Positions 48,746 to 57,523 of a stretch of DNA of 64,000 nt are shown here, in pieces (position 1 is the first letter of the stretch; each line of letters begins with the position of its first letter). This DNA is from Selenobaculum gibii. Lineage in GTDB: Bacteria; Bacillota; Negativicutes; ICN-92133. The stretch lies in NCBI RefSeq assembly GCF_030273445.1, contig NZ_CP120678.1, positions 256,401 through 320,400 of the forward strand, given 5' to 3'. Made by a program: the position numbers and the translations under genes. The notes under the pieces are model-generated. The model was given only the letters and a program-made list of their open reading frames with translations, was not told the DNA's origin and searched no databases.

Positions 48746-48995
48746 AGGAATCCCTCACTTTTGCAAATATTTATTTAATTAATAGAATAATACTAGAAAA
48801 AAGAAATATTTTCCTTTGAAAATTCTACAAAAATTTACAAAAAGCTTTGTAATTTTCACAATATAGAGAAAATAAGATTTATAAATTAAGGGGATCTTTT
48901 TAGTTAAAATAACAAAATCTTAATTTTGGCTTGTATTAACAAAACTGAGGTTGTTTCCTATAAGTTATGCTAATAATAAAATTATGAAAAATACT
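48746..48995. other. AT-rich intergenic region between divergent genes
   Basis: About 250 very AT-rich bases upstream of the chemoreceptor and the small protein at 49081. No ORF, RNA or hairpin recognised; the chemoreceptor promoter was not resolved. Confidence 0.5.
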
Positions 48996-49021
48996 TAAAG
49001 TTTCTTCAGTTTTTTCGATAA
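48996..49021 (+). promoter_or_regulatory. Possible sigma-D (flagellar) type promoter
   Basis: TAAA (48996-48999), 14 bases, TTCGATAA (49014-49021); the -10 matches six of eight consensus positions (GCCGATAA). It lies 59 bases before the small gene, as with its paralogue at 44.5 kb. Confidence 0.42.
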
Positions 49022-49080
49022 ATTAAATGAGGGAACGAGAATTTGATCGAATGGATTCCTTATTTAGGAGAGATTAAAAA

Positions 49081-49557
49081 ATGAGCAGTATTCAAGGAGT
49101 AAATCACAATTTATGGAATACAGCTACTTCTGCTTCAACATCTTCTGTAAATAAAATGGATGATGTAGCTGAACAGTTCAAAAAAACATTAGCTGGAGAG
49201 ACTAATTCTTCAAAAAGTCAAGGGAAAGATGGCAGTGCTGAGGAGACGACAACGACTATTCAACGGAGTGTAATTACGGCTGATGATGGCTCGCAGATTG
49301 TAGTATTGACACAAATTACTGTTGATTCTTCAGGAAAGCAAATCGAATCCAAAGTAATCAGTAAACAAAAAATAAGTACAGGAAATGATAAACAGTCTCA
49401 ACACGGCAGTAATGCATTCAACATAGGGAAATCCCAAGATAAAGATGATGATAAGACTACCTTGAATGCAATGGCAGACAGAGCTAGAAAAGAATATGAA
49501 GATAATAGTGTGATAAATTCTTCGCAATTAGAAAATATTTTTAAGGCGAATATATAA
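49081..49557 (+). CDS. Hypothetical protein with ESKVISKQK motif (paralogue B)
   Basis: A 158-residue hydrophilic Ser/Thr/Gln-rich protein of unknown function. The central part (about residues 55-100, TTTTIQRSVITADDG ... GKQIESKVISKQK) is shared with the protein at 44564-45004; the ends differ. The N terminus is low complexity and looks disordered, and the C terminus is helical and charged. There is no signal peptide. TTAGGAGAG precedes the ATG. A sigma-D-like promoter upstream hints at co-expression with motility genes. Confidence 0.7.
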   Translation: MSSIQGVNHNLWNTATSASTSSVNKMDDVAEQFKKTLAGETNSSKSQGKDGSAEETTTTIQRSVITADDGSQIVVLTQITVDSSGKQIESKVISKQKISTGNDKQSQHGSNAFNIGKSQDKDDDKTTLNAMADRARKEYEDNSVINSSQLENIFKANI

Positions 49558-49708
49558 TTGCAGCAAATTTATTAATGGATAGTTAGATTATCACTTTAAT
49601 TTTATACACTGGTGAATTTGTAGGGAATAACCTCTACGGCTATCAGTTCTGTCAATGTAGATTTTTGCATATACATTTGATAGCAAAGTCATTGGGGGAA
49701 TGGACAGG

Positions 49709-49840
49709 ATGAAAGAATATATTCGCAAACGTGTATTAGAGATTTGTGCGCATATTTTAGAGACCAAACATACAGTAAGGCAGGCTGCCAACGTTTTTGG
49801 TGTTAGTAAATCTACTGTACATAAAGATAATATAAAATAG
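49709..49840 (+). pseudogene. spoIIID: 5' part of spoIIID (codons 1-36 native), interrupted by the inserted element
   Basis: ATG 49709, 8 bases after GGGGGAA, opens a 43-residue reading frame. Its first 40 residues read as the N-terminal half of SpoIIID, including the helix-turn-helix TVRQAANVFGVSKSTVHKD. It then runs into NIK and a stop at 49838-49840 inside the element. SpoIIID is the mother-cell regulator that switches the sigma-E to the sigma-K programme. The missing C-terminal half is found intact and in frame at 58140-58292. This is best viewed as one half of a split gene awaiting excision of the 8.3-kb element rather than a decayed gene. Confidence 0.9.
49817..49824. other. Left junction core of the spoIIID element (attL)
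   Basis: GTACATAA at 49817-49824, inside the shared 10-bp direct repeat CTGTACATAA. Host sequence lies to the left, element sequence (AGATAATATAAAAT) to the right. The inferred central dinucleotide is CA at 49820-49821. Confidence 0.8.
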
Positions 49841-49843
49841 AAC

Positions 49844-49888
49844 GATAAAAAAGAATTTTCAACTTATAGCTGGGAATTCTTTTTTATC
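49844..49888 (+). terminator. Terminator just inside the left end of the element
   Basis: A perfect 14-bp stem GATAAAAAAGAATT/AATTCTTTTTTATC (49844-49857 with 49875-49888) with a 17-base loop. It stops transcripts entering from the spoIIID promoter four bases after the truncated frame ends. Confidence 0.8.
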
Positions 49889-50000
49889 ATTGTAGGGTTA
49901 AAATATAAAGCAGAGTAGTCAGCGGATAAAAATAAATAGGGAATTTTTTATTGATGAAGATAATATTTATTAGTACAAGCATTAGAGGGAGATGAAAAAA

Positions 50001-50141
50001 GTGAAAATTCAATTTGAAAACTGCAATTCAAGTAGTGAGATAGAAAAATTTTTACCGTTAATTCTTGCAGAAGCATTGATGATGAAAATCAAGTGCGATT
50101 TAGAACAAAGTAAATCAAAACCAGAAGAAATGATGGGGTAA
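50001..50141 (+). CDS. Small 46-residue protein before the recombinase, candidate recombination directionality factor
   Basis: GTG 50001 is 9 bases after GAGGGAG; the ATG at 49992 would abut that site. The ORF encodes a small protein with a Met/Leu-rich helix (LPLILAEALMMKIKCDLE) and a charged tail. It ends 36 bases before the recombinase start, so the two are likely co-transcribed. Its size and place suit an accessory excision factor such as SprB of SP-beta, but there is no visible homology and the role is a guess. Confidence 0.5.
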   Translation: MKIQFENCNSSSEIEKFLPLILAEALMMKIKCDLEQSKSKPEEMMG

Positions 50142-50177
50142 ACTAGACACAGAATCTTTACTGTTTGGAGGAATCAT

Positions 50178-51713
50178 ATGCTGAATGATCAAGTGAAATC
50201 AAAGATTGCAGCCTATTGTAGGGTATCAACGGATAAAGATGAACAGATTATGAGTTTACAAGCCCAGAAAGAATTTTTTATGGAATATGCAAATCGTAAC
50301 CATTTAGAACTGGTTGAGGTATATGCGGATGAGGGAATTAGTGGAACAAAATTAAAAAATCGTCGTGAATTTAAGCGAATGATGAAAGATGCAGAACGTG
50401 GAAGATTTTCCTCGGTGCACGTAAAAGACGTTTCTAGGCTTGCTCGTAATGTAGTAGATTTTTTGCAAAGTATTCGTAAACTCAAATCTTTAAATGTTGA
50501 TTGTCGATTTGTTACGGCGAATATGTCCAGCAATGATGGTGAGCTTACATTGACCATTTTAGCTGCTGTTGCCCAAGAAGAAAGTGCTAATATTTCCAAA
50601 AGAGTTAAATTTGGCAAAAAGCGTAATGCAGAGAAAGGGCGTGTACCTAATTTAGTTTATGGATATGATAAAATTCATGGGGAATATTTCGATTTAAAAG
50701 TTAATCCATATGAAGCAAGGATCATTCGAAAAATGTTTGATTTGTATCTAAATCAAGGATTTGGTTTTTTTAAAATTGCAAATTTTTTAAACAAAGAAGG
50801 GATAAAGACAAAGCGAGATTGTAAATGGCATCCATATTCAGTAGGAAAAGTTCTAAGCAATCAACTTTATATGGGAAGAGTAATAAATGGAAAATCCTAT
50901 GTGAAAGACTTTCTAACTGGTGAACGGGGCGTGAATCGCGAAGCGGATTTTTTTATTGCAAACAAACCAGATTTAATGATTGTTGATGAATATACATTTA
51001 AAAAAGCGCAAAAAATTATGAAAAAACGAAATGAAGATTTTCGACATAAAAAGGAGCGGCAATCGAATAAGTATTGCTTTAGTACATTGATTCAATGTGA
51101 GAGCTGTGGATACAGTTTTCGTCGGATGTATAGAAAGTATACAAAAGAATATATACGATGGGTTTGTACAGGGCGTAACTCTCAAGGAAAAGACTTTTGT
51201 AATAATGGAACTACGATTGATGAAGCAGAACTGCTAACTGCTATTCAAGATTATTTTTCAGAAATGATAGATTCACAAAAAAATTTAATGGGGAAAGTTA
51301 TTCATTTACTAAAAAGAAAATGGAGTAAAGAGGATTTTACTTGTAATACAAATAAAATTCAAAAAGAAATTGTTCGACTAAAACGGATAAAGCGCAAGCA
51401 AACTGAAATGTATGAATTTGAGATTATTTCGATAGAGGAATTAAAAGAGCGTGTGGGCGAGATTAATAGGCAAATTGAGTCGTATGAAAAGGAGATGAAA
51501 AGTTTTAAACAAGAAGAAAATATTCACATGCAAATTGATATGCTAGTGCAAAGATATTGTGTAAATATAAAAGAAATTTTAAGCAGTGGTGAGTGTGGCA
51601 ATATGTTATTAAAAAACTTAATTGAAAAAATTTTAGTTAGTGAACAAGGCAATATAAAAGTTAAATTAAATTTATTTTCAGAAGTAGACATAATGAATAT
51701 ATGTAGTGGCTAA
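50178..51713 (+). CDS. Large serine recombinase of the spoIIID element (SpoIVCA-like)
   Basis: A 511-residue site-specific recombinase. Residues 1-150 are the resolvase-like catalytic domain with the nucleophile Ser in YCRVSTDKDEQ (about residue 18) and conserved Arg residues in KDVSRLARN. Residues 155-260 are a recombinase domain. A zinc ribbon follows, with Cys pairs in CESCGYSF and in VCTG/FCNNG (about residues 310-355), then a coiled-coil region rich in Lys/Glu (390-460). GGAGG precedes ATG 50178. It lies 0.35 kb from attL, as recombinases of skin-type elements do. It is predicted to excise the element and rejoin spoIIID. Confidence 0.94.
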   Translation: MLNDQVKSKIAAYCRVSTDKDEQIMSLQAQKEFFMEYANRNHLELVEVYADEGISGTKLKNRREFKRMMKDAERGRFSSVHVKDVSRLARNVVDFLQSIRKLKSLNVDCRFVTANMSSNDGELTLTILAAVAQEESANISKRVKFGKKRNAEKGRVPNLVYGYDKIHGEYFDLKVNPYEARIIRKMFDLYLNQGFGFFKIANFLNKEGIKTKRDCKWHPYSVGKVLSNQLYMGRVINGKSYVKDFLTGERGVNREADFFIANKPDLMIVDEYTFKKAQKIMKKRNEDFRHKKERQSNKYCFSTLIQCESCGYSFRRMYRKYTKEYIRWVCTGRNSQGKDFCNNGTTIDEAELLTAIQDYFSEMIDSQKNLMGKVIHLLKRKWSKEDFTCNTNKIQKEIVRLKRIKRKQTEMYEFEIISIEELKERVGEINRQIESYEKEMKSFKQEENIHMQIDMLVQRYCVNIKEILSSGECGNMLLKNLIEKILVSEQGNIKVKLNLFSEVDIMNICSG

Positions 51714-51714
51714 T

Positions 51715-51753
51715 AAAAATGGCAGAACTCAGTGGTTGAGTCCTGCCATTTTT
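51715..51753 (+). terminator. Bidirectional terminator between recombinase and tctC
   Basis: A 17-bp stem with one mismatch (51715-51731 with 51737-51753), 5-base loop and T tail on both strands. Confidence 0.88.
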
Positions 51754-51771
51754 ATTGTTGAATATGATAAA

Positions 51772-52776
51772 CTATTGTTTTTGTGCTTGGATTTGCTCAA
51801 TAATATCAGTTTCTTTTAATATGTTAGTCAACTTTTCAGTGTCGGATATCCATTTCTTTTTAGTTTCTTCAGAATTTAAATAACTGACTTCCATGCCTAA
51901 CTGGTCAAGATTTGTTTTAAAATCAGGGTCGCTAATCATATTTTTTAGTGATTCAGCAAGTTTATTCTTTGTTTTTGCGTCAATTTCTTTTGGTGCGGCT
52001 ATACCATACCAATTTTCTAAAACAATATCAAATCCTAATTCTTGAAAAGTAGGTATTTTGCTAAGTGCAGAATTGGATAAATGTTTTTCTCCAGATATGG
52101 CTAATGCTTTTAATTTACCGCTTTTAATTTGTTCAGTTAAAGCACCAGGGCTGGCAATGATAAATTGGACATGATCACCTAGTAATGCAGATATTGATTC
52201 ACTTGCTCCGCGAAAGGGCACTTGTTCGATTTCAATATTCGCTTTTTTGGCAAATATTTCACCAATAATGTGGCTAGAGTCACCAATTCCTGAATGCCCG
52301 AACTTGATTTCCCTAGGGTGTTGATTACAGTATGTAATTAAATCATCTAATGTCTCCCAAGAGTGATTGGCGTTTACAACTAAAATTGAAGGGGTTGTTG
52401 AGATTTGTACGATTGGCTCAAGTGCAGTTGGGTAATGATATTTTGTAGCTCCATATAATGGTTGCAAAATTAAATTTAAAGGACTTAATCCAATTGTATA
52501 TCCATCAGGAGATGCAGTAACTAATTCATTAAGACCAATTGTACAACTTCCACCAGGTTTATTAAGAATAATAAAATTTTGATTAAGATATTTTGGAGCT
52601 AATTTTTCCAATGCCCTTGCTTGTAAATCAGTTCCGCCGCCGGCACTAAATGGGACAATTACATTTATAGGCTTATTAGGGTAATCATTTTTTTCTTCAG
52701 TCATTGTACATCCAGCCATTGTAATTCCTGTAATGAATATACTCATCATAAGAAATACTAGTGATTTTTTTTGCAT
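51772..52776 (-). CDS. tctC: Tripartite tricarboxylate transporter substrate-binding lipoprotein, copy 1
   Basis: A 334-residue Bug-type solute receptor. The N-terminal signal ends in a lipobox (TMAGCTMTEE, Cys about residue 23). Family motifs are YPNKPINVIVPFSAGGGTDLQAR and PDGYTIG, then GHSGIGDSSHIIGE and VPFRGASESISALLGDHVQ, and the C-terminal KKKWISDTEKL. It delivers a carboxylate to TctAB. It closely resembles copy 2 next to it, including the upstream leader around the ribosome site, indicating recent tandem duplication. The substrate is unknown; Bug proteins bind citrate, tartrate, nicotinate, terephthalate and others. Confidence 0.9.
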   Translation of the reverse strand: MQKKSLVFLMMSIFITGITMAGCTMTEEKNDYPNKPINVIVPFSAGGGTDLQARALEKLAPKYLNQNFIILNKPGGSCTIGLNELVTASPDGYTIGLSPLNLILQPLYGATKYHYPTALEPIVQISTTPSILVVNANHSWETLDDLITYCNQHPREIKFGHSGIGDSSHIIGEIFAKKANIEIEQVPFRGASESISALLGDHVQFIIASPGALTEQIKSGKLKALAISGEKHLSNSALSKIPTFQELGFDIVLENWYGIAAPKEIDAKTKNKLAESLKNMISDPDFKTNLDQLGMEVSYLNSEETKKKWISDTEKLTNILKETDIIEQIQAQKQ

Positions 52777-52827
52777 GTCTTTACATCTCCTTTTTATTAT
52801 TCATTAAGTTTTTAATTACTTTAAAAA

Positions 52828-53832
52828 TTATTTTTTCTGTGCTTGAATTTGTTCAATAATATCAGTCTCTTTTAACATGTTAGATAGCTTTTCATTATCA
52901 GCAATCCATTTTTTTTTCGAGTCTTCGGAATTTAAATAACTTACTTCCATGCCAAGCTTTTCAATATTTACTTTAAATTCTGGGTCTGCAATCATTTTGG
53001 TTAATCCTGCTTCTAATTTCTTTTTTGTCTCAGAAGTAATTTCTTTTGGTGCAATAATGCCGAACCAATTTTCTAAAACTATATTATATCCTAGTTCTTT
53101 AAAAGTTGGTGTTTGCGCAAAAATAGGATTAGTAGAGCGATTTTCGCTTGATATAGCCAATGCTCGTAATTTTCCACTTGCGATTTGCTCCGTTAAAGCA
53201 CCTGGGCTCGCAACTACGATTTGAATATGTCCCCCTAACAAAGCAGCTGTAGACTCACTTGCACCTTTAAATGGAATTTGATTAATGCTGATATCAGCTT
53301 CTTTGGCAAATATTTCTCCGATTATATGGCTTATATCTCCGATTCCGGCATGCCCTAAATTTATTTTATTAGGATTCTGCTTACTAAATTTAATTAAATC
53401 ATCAAGTGTTTGCCATGGTTGGTCTGTATTTACTACAAATAATAAAGGAGTAGTAGAAAACTGAACTATTGGTTCAAGTGCAGTTGGATAATGGTATTTT
53501 GTTGATCCATATAAAGGTTGCAAAAGTAAAGCTGCGTAACTGATCCCGATGTTATATCCATCGGATGGTGAAGTTACTAGTTCATTCCAAGCAACACTTC
53601 CACCACCACCAGGTTTATTAAGAATAATAAAATTTTGGTCAAGATATTTAGGTGCTAATTTTTCTAGAGTTCTAGCTTGTAAGTCGGAACTTCCTCCAGC
53701 TGTAAATGGGACAATTACATTTATAGGCTTATTAGGGTAATCGTTTTTTTCTTCGGTCATTGTACATCCAGTCATTGTAATTCCTGTAATAAATAAACCC
53801 ATCATAAGAAATACTAGTGATTTTTTTTGCAT
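52828..53832 (-). CDS. tctC: Tripartite tricarboxylate transporter substrate-binding lipoprotein, copy 2
   Basis: A 334-residue paralogue of copy 1 with the same lipobox (TMTGCTMTEE) and motifs (INVIVPFTAGGSSDLQAR, GHAGIGDISHIIGE, PFKGASESTAALLGGH). ATG 53832 is 8 bases after AAGGAGAT and aligns with copy 1; the frame is open for 36 more codons upstream but overlaps tctA. It starts 4 bases after the tctA stop. Differences at the binding site (GGSSDLQAR here, GGGTDLQAR in copy 1) suggest a changed ligand preference. Confidence 0.9.
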   Translation of the reverse strand: MQKKSLVFLMMGLFITGITMTGCTMTEEKNDYPNKPINVIVPFTAGGSSDLQARTLEKLAPKYLDQNFIILNKPGGGGSVAWNELVTSPSDGYNIGISYAALLLQPLYGSTKYHYPTALEPIVQFSTTPLLFVVNTDQPWQTLDDLIKFSKQNPNKINLGHAGIGDISHIIGEIFAKEADISINQIPFKGASESTAALLGGHIQIVVASPGALTEQIASGKLRALAISSENRSTNPIFAQTPTFKELGYNIVLENWFGIIAPKEITSETKKKLEAGLTKMIADPEFKVNIEKLGMEVSYLNSEDSKKKWIADNEKLSNMLKETDIIEQIQAQKK

Positions 53833-53836
53833 GTCT

Positions 53837-55366
53837 TTACATCTCCTTTTTATTATTATCGTGACACTTTTTTGTGTACGATATTTGAAAATTTTTGAAC
53901 CATTTAAACAAATTATAGATAGCAAAAAGAAGCCCGACACATATAATTGTTGCGGAAATCGGTCGTGTTAGCATGTCTAGTAAACTGCCGTCACAGATAA
54001 TTAATCCTTGAATTAATCTTTGTTCAAGTTCAGGGCCAATGACTATTCCAATGATGAGTGGTGCTGGCTCAAAGCCTGTACGATTTAGGAAGAATCCTAG
54101 TACGCCAAATAATAAAATGCATATTAGATCAAATACACTATTGTTAACCGCATACGCTCCGGTTAATGTTAGTACAATAACTAATGGCATTAGTATATAT
54201 AACGGTGTTCGTAATAGTTGGACGAAAACACCAACCAAGGGCAAATTGATAATAAGCAGCATAACATTACCTACGTACATACTGGCGATAAGACCCCAAA
54301 ATAAGTCTGGATATTGTGTAATTAAGGAAGGTCCCGGAAGAATTCCGTGGACCATGAATCCGCTTAGTAAAATTGCGGTACCGCCACAAAACGGCAATCC
54401 TAAAGATAAAAGAGGAATCATGCTTGCGGAACTAGCTGAATTGTTTGCAGACTCAGGACCGGCGACACCTTCAATTGCACCATGACCAAATTCAGCAGGA
54501 TTTTTGCTGCAATATTTTTCTAATGCATAGGAGACAAACGTTGAGATTGTTGATGAAGGCCCTGGCATTAATCCGACTAAAAAGCCCGAAATACTGCCGC
54601 GGAAAATTGGGGCTATAGAGCGCCGGCATTCCTCGTGTGTTGGATATAAATCGCGAAATTTAAATTTTTGAATAGCTGATGGCGGGGCGGAGGAGGCCAT
54701 GACAGTTAGAATTTCACCGATGCCGAATATTCCCATAGCTAGAAGGGATAAATCAAATCCACGGTCTAGCTCATCAATACCAAAAGTAAATCGGCTAATT
54801 CCTGACAGGGAGTCTAATCCAGCCGTACCAAGCATAATTCCTAAAGTAACCATTAACGTGGATTTTAGCATAGAAGTCCCTGTTAGTTTTGTTAAAAAAA
54901 ATAAGGCGACAATTGATAAGGCAAAGTATTCTGGTGGTCCAAAGCTTAAGGCAAGGTTGGCTAAAGGTGGAGCAAACAAGGTGAGCCCGATGACGCCGAT
55001 AGTGCCAGCAATAAATGAACCTATTGCTGAGACTGTTAAAGCAGCACCTGCTCTTCCACGTTGTGCCATGGCATAGCCATCGATACAGGTTACAACAGAT
55101 GCTGTTTCTCCGGGGACATTCATCAAAATAGAGGTAGTCGATCCGCCATATTTAGAACCGTAATAAATTCCTGCAAACATAATTAAAGATGAGGTAGGAT
55201 CCATCGTATAACTAAATGGCAGTAATAAAGAAATTGCACCGATTGTTCCAATTCCAGGCAAAACTCCGACGAGTGTTCCTAATAAAACTCCTATGGCACA
55301 TGCTACTAGATTTGCTGGCATCATGCTGACGGTAAAACCGTGTAATAGCATATCGAAAGTTTCCAA
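53837..55366 (-). CDS. tctA: Tripartite tricarboxylate transporter large membrane subunit TctA
   Basis: A 509-residue permease with about eleven helices. Typical features are GVLPGIGTIGAISLLLPFSY, the highly conserved GIYYGSKYGGSTTSILMNVPGE near residue 70, and GLMPGPSSTISTFVSYALEK with GPESANNSASSASMIPLLSLGLPFCGGTA in the second half. It starts with TTG 55366 behind AAGGAGGT at 6 bases, since no nearer ATG precedes METFDML. Part of the five-gene minus-strand operon inside the element. Confidence 0.92.
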   Translation of the reverse strand: METFDMLLHGFTVSMMPANLVACAIGVLLGTLVGVLPGIGTIGAISLLLPFSYTMDPTSSLIMFAGIYYGSKYGGSTTSILMNVPGETASVVTCIDGYAMAQRGRAGAALTVSAIGSFIAGTIGVIGLTLFAPPLANLALSFGPPEYFALSIVALFFLTKLTGTSMLKSTLMVTLGIMLGTAGLDSLSGISRFTFGIDELDRGFDLSLLAMGIFGIGEILTVMASSAPPSAIQKFKFRDLYPTHEECRRSIAPIFRGSISGFLVGLMPGPSSTISTFVSYALEKYCSKNPAEFGHGAIEGVAGPESANNSASSASMIPLLSLGLPFCGGTAILLSGFMVHGILPGPSLITQYPDLFWGLIASMYVGNVMLLIINLPLVGVFVQLLRTPLYILMPLVIVLTLTGAYAVNNSVFDLICILLFGVLGFFLNRTGFEPAPLIIGIVIGPELEQRLIQGLIICDGSLLDMLTRPISATIICVGLLFAIYNLFKWFKNFQISYTKKCHDNNKKEM

Positions 55367-55391
55367 GGTAAAACCTCCTTAGCTGTTTTGA

Positions 55392-55814
55392 TTAAGGTAA
55401 TGTTACATCTAGGTAGTATTTAAAAAGTAAATAAAAAGAGGTTGAACTGATAAAAGAAATGATAAATGGATTCCACCGATCTGTTTTTTCTGATGCAATT
55501 TTAAGTAGATAGAATAGAAAAAATAAGGTTGAGAAGAAGTAGCCCAAAAATTTAAAAAACAAGATATAAAAAATCAATCCTAAAAGTATAAATGTAAATT
55601 TTGTCCAGTTTACTGATTCTGCAGACTCTGCTTTGGTTGAACGGAGTTGTTTGATAATTAATATGAAAGACAAAATTATAGCGATAATTCCAATGGTTAT
55701 TGGCAAAAAACCAGACTGAGGATTTTGAAGCGAGCCAAAGGATAATTGATGAGCAAAATAAAGATAGAGTAAACTTACTATTGCAAACATAGCGGTAAGT
55801 ATTTTCTCGGTCAT
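55392..55814 (-). CDS. tctB: Tripartite tricarboxylate transporter small membrane subunit TctB
   Basis: A 140-residue membrane protein with four hydrophobic segments and the loop FGSLQNPQSGFLPITIG after the first helix, typical of TctB. It works with TctA as the secondary-transport core. AAAAGGAG precedes the ATG. It lies between the kinase gene and tctA. Confidence 0.88.
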   Translation of the reverse strand: MTEKILTAMFAIVSLLYLYFAHQLSFGSLQNPQSGFLPITIGIIAIILSFILIIKQLRSTKAESAESVNWTKFTFILLGLIFYILFFKFLGYFFSTLFFLFYLLKIASEKTDRWNPFIISFISSTSFYLLFKYYLDVTLP

Positions 55815-55827
55815 AGCAATACTCCTT

Positions 55828-57276
55828 TTAGTTTTTATTATTTGAATCTATGGAGGGGAAGGTAACGATGAAGGTTGTACCTTCTCCTATTTGACTGTTG
55901 AATGTTAGAGTGGCTTTATGACGATGAATAATCCGAGAGCAAATCGCTAGGCCAAGTCCTGTTCCTTTATCCTTGGTTGTAAAAAATGGTGTAAATAAAT
56001 GATCTCGAATGTCTTTTGAAATCCCAATTCCAGAATCTTTAATTGTTAGAACTACATTATTGCTAGTTGATACTGTTGAGATATGGATTGATCCTCCATC
56101 AGGCATAGCATCAATGCTGTTTTGAATCATATTAAGAATAAATTGATGAATGCTATTTTTATCTAAAAGTAAATTTGGAATATCGCTTAAGTCTAAATAA
56201 ACTTTACAGTCATAATATAGTGCATTTGCGTGAAGTAAAGGATAGATATCTTGTAAAATGGTATTTAAATTCATTTTTTGAAAGTTCATTGCTTTATTTT
56301 TTGATAGGGATAAAAACTCAGTAATAATCGCATTGGCACGATTAATTTCGGTAATCATTAAATCAAAATTTTCTTTATGTTTATTGAATTCATTCTTTCG
56401 GCTCATGAATTGAAGCAGACCTTTTACGGTTGTAAGTGGATTGCGAATTTCATGCGCGATTCCAGCGGCCATTTCGCCCACGATATTTAATCGGTCTAAT
56501 TGTGTCATTTTTTCTGTTTGTTTGCTTATATAATTTAAAATTGGAGCAAATTCTGAAAAGGAAATATCTATATCGTGAGAGTTCCCCGAAGAGATGGATT
56601 TAGCAAATTTAATCAAATCTTCTTTCAATCTAAGGCATAGTTCATGAAAAGCAATAACACAAAATAAAAGCATAACAAATGTGATTAAAAAGGTGTCCAT
56701 TGTTCTTTGCCATAGGATTTTATATACTTTACTTTGATTAACGCTAGCGAAAGCCTGGGCAACGATAACTCCATTCTCTTTAATTGGAATACAGTAAGTA
56801 ATTGATTTTTCACCATGCCATAAAGAGGAAAACTCCTCTTCAATGAGTGACGTTGTAGTCACATCATGGATGGGATTTGCTTTATTTAGTGACATGTCGA
56901 TAAGTAAAGATTCATCAAATTTTGACCCAATAGCAACTACATTTTTACAGTTTTTCGAATAGTAGCCAAATTGAATTCGTTTATAAGGCATACAAACTTC
57001 ATCAATTATTGGTTGGAGCTTTTGGTTAAGAGAATAAATAGTCAATTGATTTGATTGATTTAGAGCTGTAGCTTGTATATAAGTTTCTGAAAAAAGATTA
57101 GGGGGGCTTTTCTCAGCTAAAAATTCTGTGATTGAAGTTAAATAACGTAAATTTTGTTTATTTTCAGCTTGTAACAAAAGCCAGTCGTTATAAATGGTAA
57201 TTACCAGTATAACGAGAAAAACAACACTGACTATTTTAATATTAAACTTCGTTGTTAAATTGATCACCTTCATCAT
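55828..57276 (-). CDS. Membrane sensor histidine kinase without adjacent response regulator
   Basis: A 482-residue kinase: helix about residues 10-30, extracytoplasmic sensor region about 31-160 (Cache-like), second helix about 165-188, then HisKA with the phospho-His in GEMAAGIAHEIRNPLTTVKG near residue 258. The ATPase motifs are NMIQNSIDAMPDGG, DSGIGIS, and FTTKDKGTGLGLAICSRII. It resembles NtrB/sporulation-kinase-type sensors around the H box. It is first in the operon with tctBAC, so it may sense the transported carboxylate, but TctD-type response regulators are absent here. ATG 57276 chosen over an unsupported upstream start. Confidence 0.9.
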   Translation of the reverse strand: MMKVINLTTKFNIKIVSVVFLVILVITIYNDWLLLQAENKQNLRYLTSITEFLAEKSPPNLFSETYIQATALNQSNQLTIYSLNQKLQPIIDEVCMPYKRIQFGYYSKNCKNVVAIGSKFDESLLIDMSLNKANPIHDVTTTSLIEEEFSSLWHGEKSITYCIPIKENGVIVAQAFASVNQSKVYKILWQRTMDTFLITFVMLLFCVIAFHELCLRLKEDLIKFAKSISSGNSHDIDISFSEFAPILNYISKQTEKMTQLDRLNIVGEMAAGIAHEIRNPLTTVKGLLQFMSRKNEFNKHKENFDLMITEINRANAIITEFLSLSKNKAMNFQKMNLNTILQDIYPLLHANALYYDCKVYLDLSDIPNLLLDKNSIHQFILNMIQNSIDAMPDGGSIHISTVSTSNNVVLTIKDSGIGISKDIRDHLFTPFFTTKDKGTGLGLAICSRIIHRHKATLTFNSQIGEGTTFIVTFPSIDSNNKN

Positions 57277-57523
57277 GTGAAACCTTTCTTGTCTACAAGT
57301 TATTTTCGACAACAAACGACAAAAATAAACAATAATGTAAAATAATTGTTGCAGTATTAAGGTTTCGCTATTGGGGATTAAACTCCTGCAAAAAATGTAA
57401 ATTGGTAATTCTTTTTATCTTTTTAGAGAAGGATTTTTGAAACAAAGGTTGAACATTGATAAACTTCATATAGGATTTCTAATTTAAAAATATGTTTCGA
57501 TATTTAGAAGGATGGTAAAGAAT

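Noticed and set aside
49670..49677. Sigma-E type -10 (TATACATT) for spoIIID
   Set aside because: The -10 is close to CATACAnT, but no acceptable -35 lies at the right distance, so it is not listed as a promoter.
49950..50000. Sporulation promoter for the recombinase
   Set aside because: Only weak matches to sigma-A or sigma-E boxes were found (for example TTGATG-N17-TACAAG); not convincing.
53833..53940. Longer N terminus for tctC copy 2
   Set aside because: It would overlap tctA by about 100 bases, lacks a ribosome site, and the lipoprotein signal begins at ATG 53832.
54039..55076. Long open frames opposite tctA
   Set aside because: They mirror the codon pattern of tctA, have no ribosome sites and no family resemblance; antisense shadows.
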